From Hevea brasiliensis (taxonomy: Eukaryota > Streptophyta > Magnoliopsida > Malpighiales > Euphorbiaceae), in contig NC_079495.1 of NCBI RefSeq assembly GCF_030052815.1, positions 114,163,795-114,227,794 on the forward strand: DNA of 64,000 nt. Reading direction: 5' to 3'. Positions 60,766-64,000 of the stretch are shown here, in pieces. The notes under the pieces are model-generated. The model was not told the origin of the DNA, did not search any database, and worked only from the letters and a program-made list of their open reading frames with translations. The position numbers and the translations under genes were made by a program. Every line of letters begins with the position of its first letter. Positions within the stretch are counted from its first letter, which is position 1.

Positions 60766-63510
60766 TGTAACACCCATATTTGCATGACTTGGTATATTTT
60801 ACTGTTCTGGTGACCAGTGTCGATCTGGATAACTGAGGGGATTAGAACCACACTTAAGACAACTAGATAAGCCCTGAACACAAATAATTAGTAATTGCCA
60901 ATTAGTTAAGTATAAATAAGAAAAAAAGAACATAAGAAGTTAAACGAGCCGAGAGTCACAGTGACGGGTGACCTTCTCGGGAAGGACTGCGAAGTCGATT
61001 TATACTCAAATTTCGAGTTGTAAAATGTGACGCCGCAGTCCTTAGGAATATTGTGAACACAGTGGAAAAAAGAAAATCACGAAAAAGAACTGTTAAGCCA
61101 GTCAAATAATTAGGTCAGGGATCCGAAAGAAATATTGAATTATTTGCAAACCGGGTCGAACCGGCAAGGGGCAATTTGGTCAATTGACCCTGAGAGCTGA
61201 CTCTTGACCTAACTATCAAATAAAATCAGAGAAAAAAAAATTTCAGAATCGAGAATTAAATTAAAGAACTAAATAAAAATAAATAGAAAAAAAAAAGAAG
61301 AAAAAGGAAAAGTAGAATTGGTGACATCATGCATGACATCATGCATGATGTAATAAACACTAATTAAAAAAAATAAATTTGGATAATTTGTGGTCTTCCA
61401 TAGAGGATAAATTAATAAAAAAAAAAGAAAACAAAACAAAAAAAAAAGAGAGGTCTTCATCTTCATTGCCGTCTCTCTCTCTCAACTCTCCCTCTCCACA
61501 AACTCCATTAAAGCTCTTTTTTGGAGCTTGAATATTACCAAATTCCCACCATAAAAAAATAGTCTACCATAGAGAAAACCTTGTGTTGAGCTTTGGGAAG
61601 AAGATTGAAGAAGAAAGAAGAGGAGAAAACTTGAAGGAAAGGAAGAAGAAAATTCTGCAATTTAAGGTTAGTGAGTTCACATTAAATTTTAGTTTAATTA
61701 AAGTATTTATAGCATGAAGAACTTGGAAATATGCTTAAAATGAAAAGAAAATTATTGTGGAGGGACCATATGTGAATTCGGCCAGCAGTAAATTTAGGTT
61801 GAAATGAGTGAATTTGATGTATTTAAATGGTTGTTTAAATTGAATAGTGAATATAAACTATGGATTAGTGTTTGGAATGCATTAAAGTTGAATTGCATGA
61901 AAGTTAGGGTTTGCAGCTAGGGTTTGGAAGACAAAAGTGTGAAAATTTGTTAAATGATGTGTTTGACTTTTTTGGAGATGAAAAAATGGTCATTTATGAC
62001 CAATTGATGTGTGTTGGAAGTGTTAGAACCAAATGGAAATTCGAACTGGCTATGGGCAGTATGCAAGCAGCATGACCAAGGTCCCTTTCAGGGACCAAAA
62101 CTGAAATTTTACCAACCCAATTGGTGTAAGGCCGATTGAGAATGAAACAAGACACAAAATGACACATTTTTCATTTAGGAATCATGCCCAAAAAGTGACT
62201 AAAACCTAGTGAACAAATTGGCCAAATCCGGACTTAGGCAATTTGACCTGTACAAAAATGACCAAATGAATTGTGTTCATTTGGCCATGACTTGGGCTAG
62301 GCAGGTCTAAATGACCTAAAATTTTACCAGTAGAAAGCTGAGATATAGACCTAAAACTTTCATGAGAAACACAAACCCAAATTATGCCCTTAACTAAGTC
62401 ATTTGGCCACCCAAATTTGGTGACTTAAAATTGCCAGAACCAGTTTTGGTGCCCAAAAATCTAGGTTAAGTCCAATTCGGCAGCCATGATTTAAATGGCT
62501 ATAACTTGAGCTAAAAAACTCCAATTGGAGTGATTCAAAAAGGAGAATAAAGTTAAGACAATAAGGAATAATTTCTATGAAGAAAATTTAGCCAAATTCT
62601 AACAGCAAAATGACTAATAGAATAGTGCAACATAAGACACCAAAACTGAAAATTTGCAATTTTACCTAAAAGACCTAAGTTTTGAGAAAACAACCAAAAC
62701 AAACAAAATTGGTGACCAAAATGTGGTATGTGAGTATAGTTGGTGTTCCCATACCTTTTAAGTATAAGAAAGTCAATATTTTGAAAGTCAATAGTATCAT
62801 GAATAGTAACCTCAACATGAAAATTTACAAGAATGTAAGTTTAAACATATTGGAATTAGTTATTGGAATTGTTATGAAGTAAAGATACTGAGACACTATA
62901 AATTTTGTGTTTCAGCTGAAAAAGACTTGGAAGGTCTGAGAGATTGACTCAAGGCCTAGAGGTTACTCACGTCAGGTTTGTGCACAATAAACCTTATTTG
63001 AGCATTTTGTCATTGAAAAATTGATTTGGTATGATTTATGAAAATTTGGTGTTAATCATGAATTGCGTTGCCACTTTGTGAATGAAACTATCACTTTGGA
63101 AATCTATCAGATTTCTCATTAATTATTTGAATAAAATGTTTGAAATAGATTTTTGATTCACACTTAGCATGACAGTGCCTCATTATTCCTCCTCCACTTA
63201 TGGGGTGAGATCGATTATTTTTCCTCCCTCTCTGTTTTACCAGTTGAGGTTGTAGATCGGATGAGTACTCATTAGCTAGCTAGCCACCTCCCTCATTGAT
63301 TTCGATTAGTGGGGTTGTAGATTGCTTTGTCATGGTGTATAACACGGCATTGATCAAAAATTTTGTGTCATGGCTTAAGTTGTGTATGAATTGGTAACAC
63401 TATGTTTATTAAATTGTTTGACCAAAATTGTGCTATAATGAGTTTTGATAATTTGTGAAATGTAATTGTGAAATATTTAAATTGTGATTTATCAATGAAT
63501 GTTTTATATA
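60766..63510 (+). repeat. Family F gypsy-type LTR, 3' end deleted
   Basis: It starts TGTAACACCCAT on + and carries the 5'-terminal block (TACTGTTCTGGTGACCAGTG, 60801-60820). Modules follow in the order seen on the minus strand of A and B: TGACATCATG (61322-61345), CCAATTGG-type stem-loop (62116-62140), and the repeated phrases (62285-62560). It never reaches a TGTTACA end; around 63510 it passes straight into pol. TAGTG (60761-60765) is the candidate left TSD. The frame at 62682-62882 is not a gene. Confidence 0.65.
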
Positions 63511-64000
63511 CTTTTCTGTGATCCAAGGACACACTTTTCTGTCTGATTTGATTAAAATGCCCTTCATAGATTATGACATTATCTTGGGCATAGATTGGTT
63601 AGCCAAGCATCATGCAATGATTGACTATAGATTGAAGACAGTCACTTTTGGTCTCCCTCAGTATGGTGATATAGTAATACATGGGGAGAGGCAGTTATTG
63701 CCTTCAAATATCATTTCAGCTACACTAGCCAGAAAAATGATTAGGAAGGGGTGTGAAGCGTACTTGGCGCATGTGATAGACACCCAAGTGGGTAGTCCAA
63801 CATTGGGGGACATCCCCATAGTATGTGACTTTTCGGATGTGTTTCTTGATGAATTGCCAGGATTACCTCCAGAAAGAGAAGTGCAGTTTGAAATTGATGT
63901 TATGCCTGGTGTGAACCCAATGTCTATAACACCATATAGAATGGCACCAGCAGAACTAAAATAATTGAAAGTACAGTTGCAAGAGCTGCTTGACAAGGGC
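63511..64000 (+). pseudogene. Ty3/gypsy protease C-terminus and RT start (Tekay/Del-like)
   Basis: An open frame of about 148 codons (63518-63961) has no true start. It contains IQGHTFLSDLI, then ILGIDWLAKHHAMIDYRL, the end of a gypsy protease, then FSDVFLDELPGLPPEREVQF and YRMAPAELK, the beginning of a chromovirus RT. The protease active site (D-S/T-G) would lie upstream and is missing, because a deletion joined the LTR interior to this point. TAA at 63962-63964 stands where Glu is expected; the same frame then reads LKVQLQELLDKG to the window end. The element continues beyond 64000. Confidence 0.85.

Overview
The window is plant nuclear DNA, from a eudicot, and consists almost entirely of LTR retrotransposons. 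The evidence is Athila-type and Tekay/Del-like Ty3/gypsy coding remnants, a Ty1/copia element, primer-binding sites complementary to plant initiator tRNA-Met, 5-bp target-site duplications (TSDs) and AT-rich spacers. The LTR families remind me of a woody Euphorbiaceae-type genome, but that is an unverified impression. I see no intact host gene, rRNA, tRNA or CRISPR. One short minus-strand stretch (16885-17308) could be the 5' end of a host gene.

Region by region. 1-8169: 3' two thirds of an Athila-lineage element on +, with broken pol, a broken extra ORF, a 3' non-coding region and the 3' LTR. 8170-10841: rest of a gypsy-type LTR (family D). 10842-16262: an Athila-like fragment, a non-coding stretch, a PBS and an LTR (family E, minus). 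16263-18900: mixed low-copy DNA with the possible exon and a long inverted-repeat element. 18901-22883: a 3983-bp solo LTR (family G) with TSD ATCAA. 22884-24019: a 541-bp tandem duplication.

24020-60765 is a four-level nest. An LTR of family C is split by a complete but decayed minus-strand copia element (24089-59098, TSD CCTAT). The copia leader is split by a solo LTR of family B (30592-55577, TSD ATGCA). That solo LTR is split by an array of five LTRs alternating with four short gag-only internal regions (32716-54533, TSD GCTAG, period about 4.65 kb, minus orientation). The array is the most remarkable object here: a non-autonomous gag-only (TR-GAG-like) element multiplied in place, with one TSD pair around the whole. 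60766-64000: a truncated LTR (family F) joined by a deletion to a protease/RT fragment on +.

None of the coding regions looks functional. The copies carry nonsense and frameshift changes, and many differences between array copies sit at CAG/CTG/CCG trinucleotides, which may be sequencing artefact rather than biology. The LTR families A, B, C, D, F and G share short modules (stem-loops, a 5'-terminal block, palindromes) in the same order, so they are anciently related long LTRs. Coding regions on - read from high to low coordinate.
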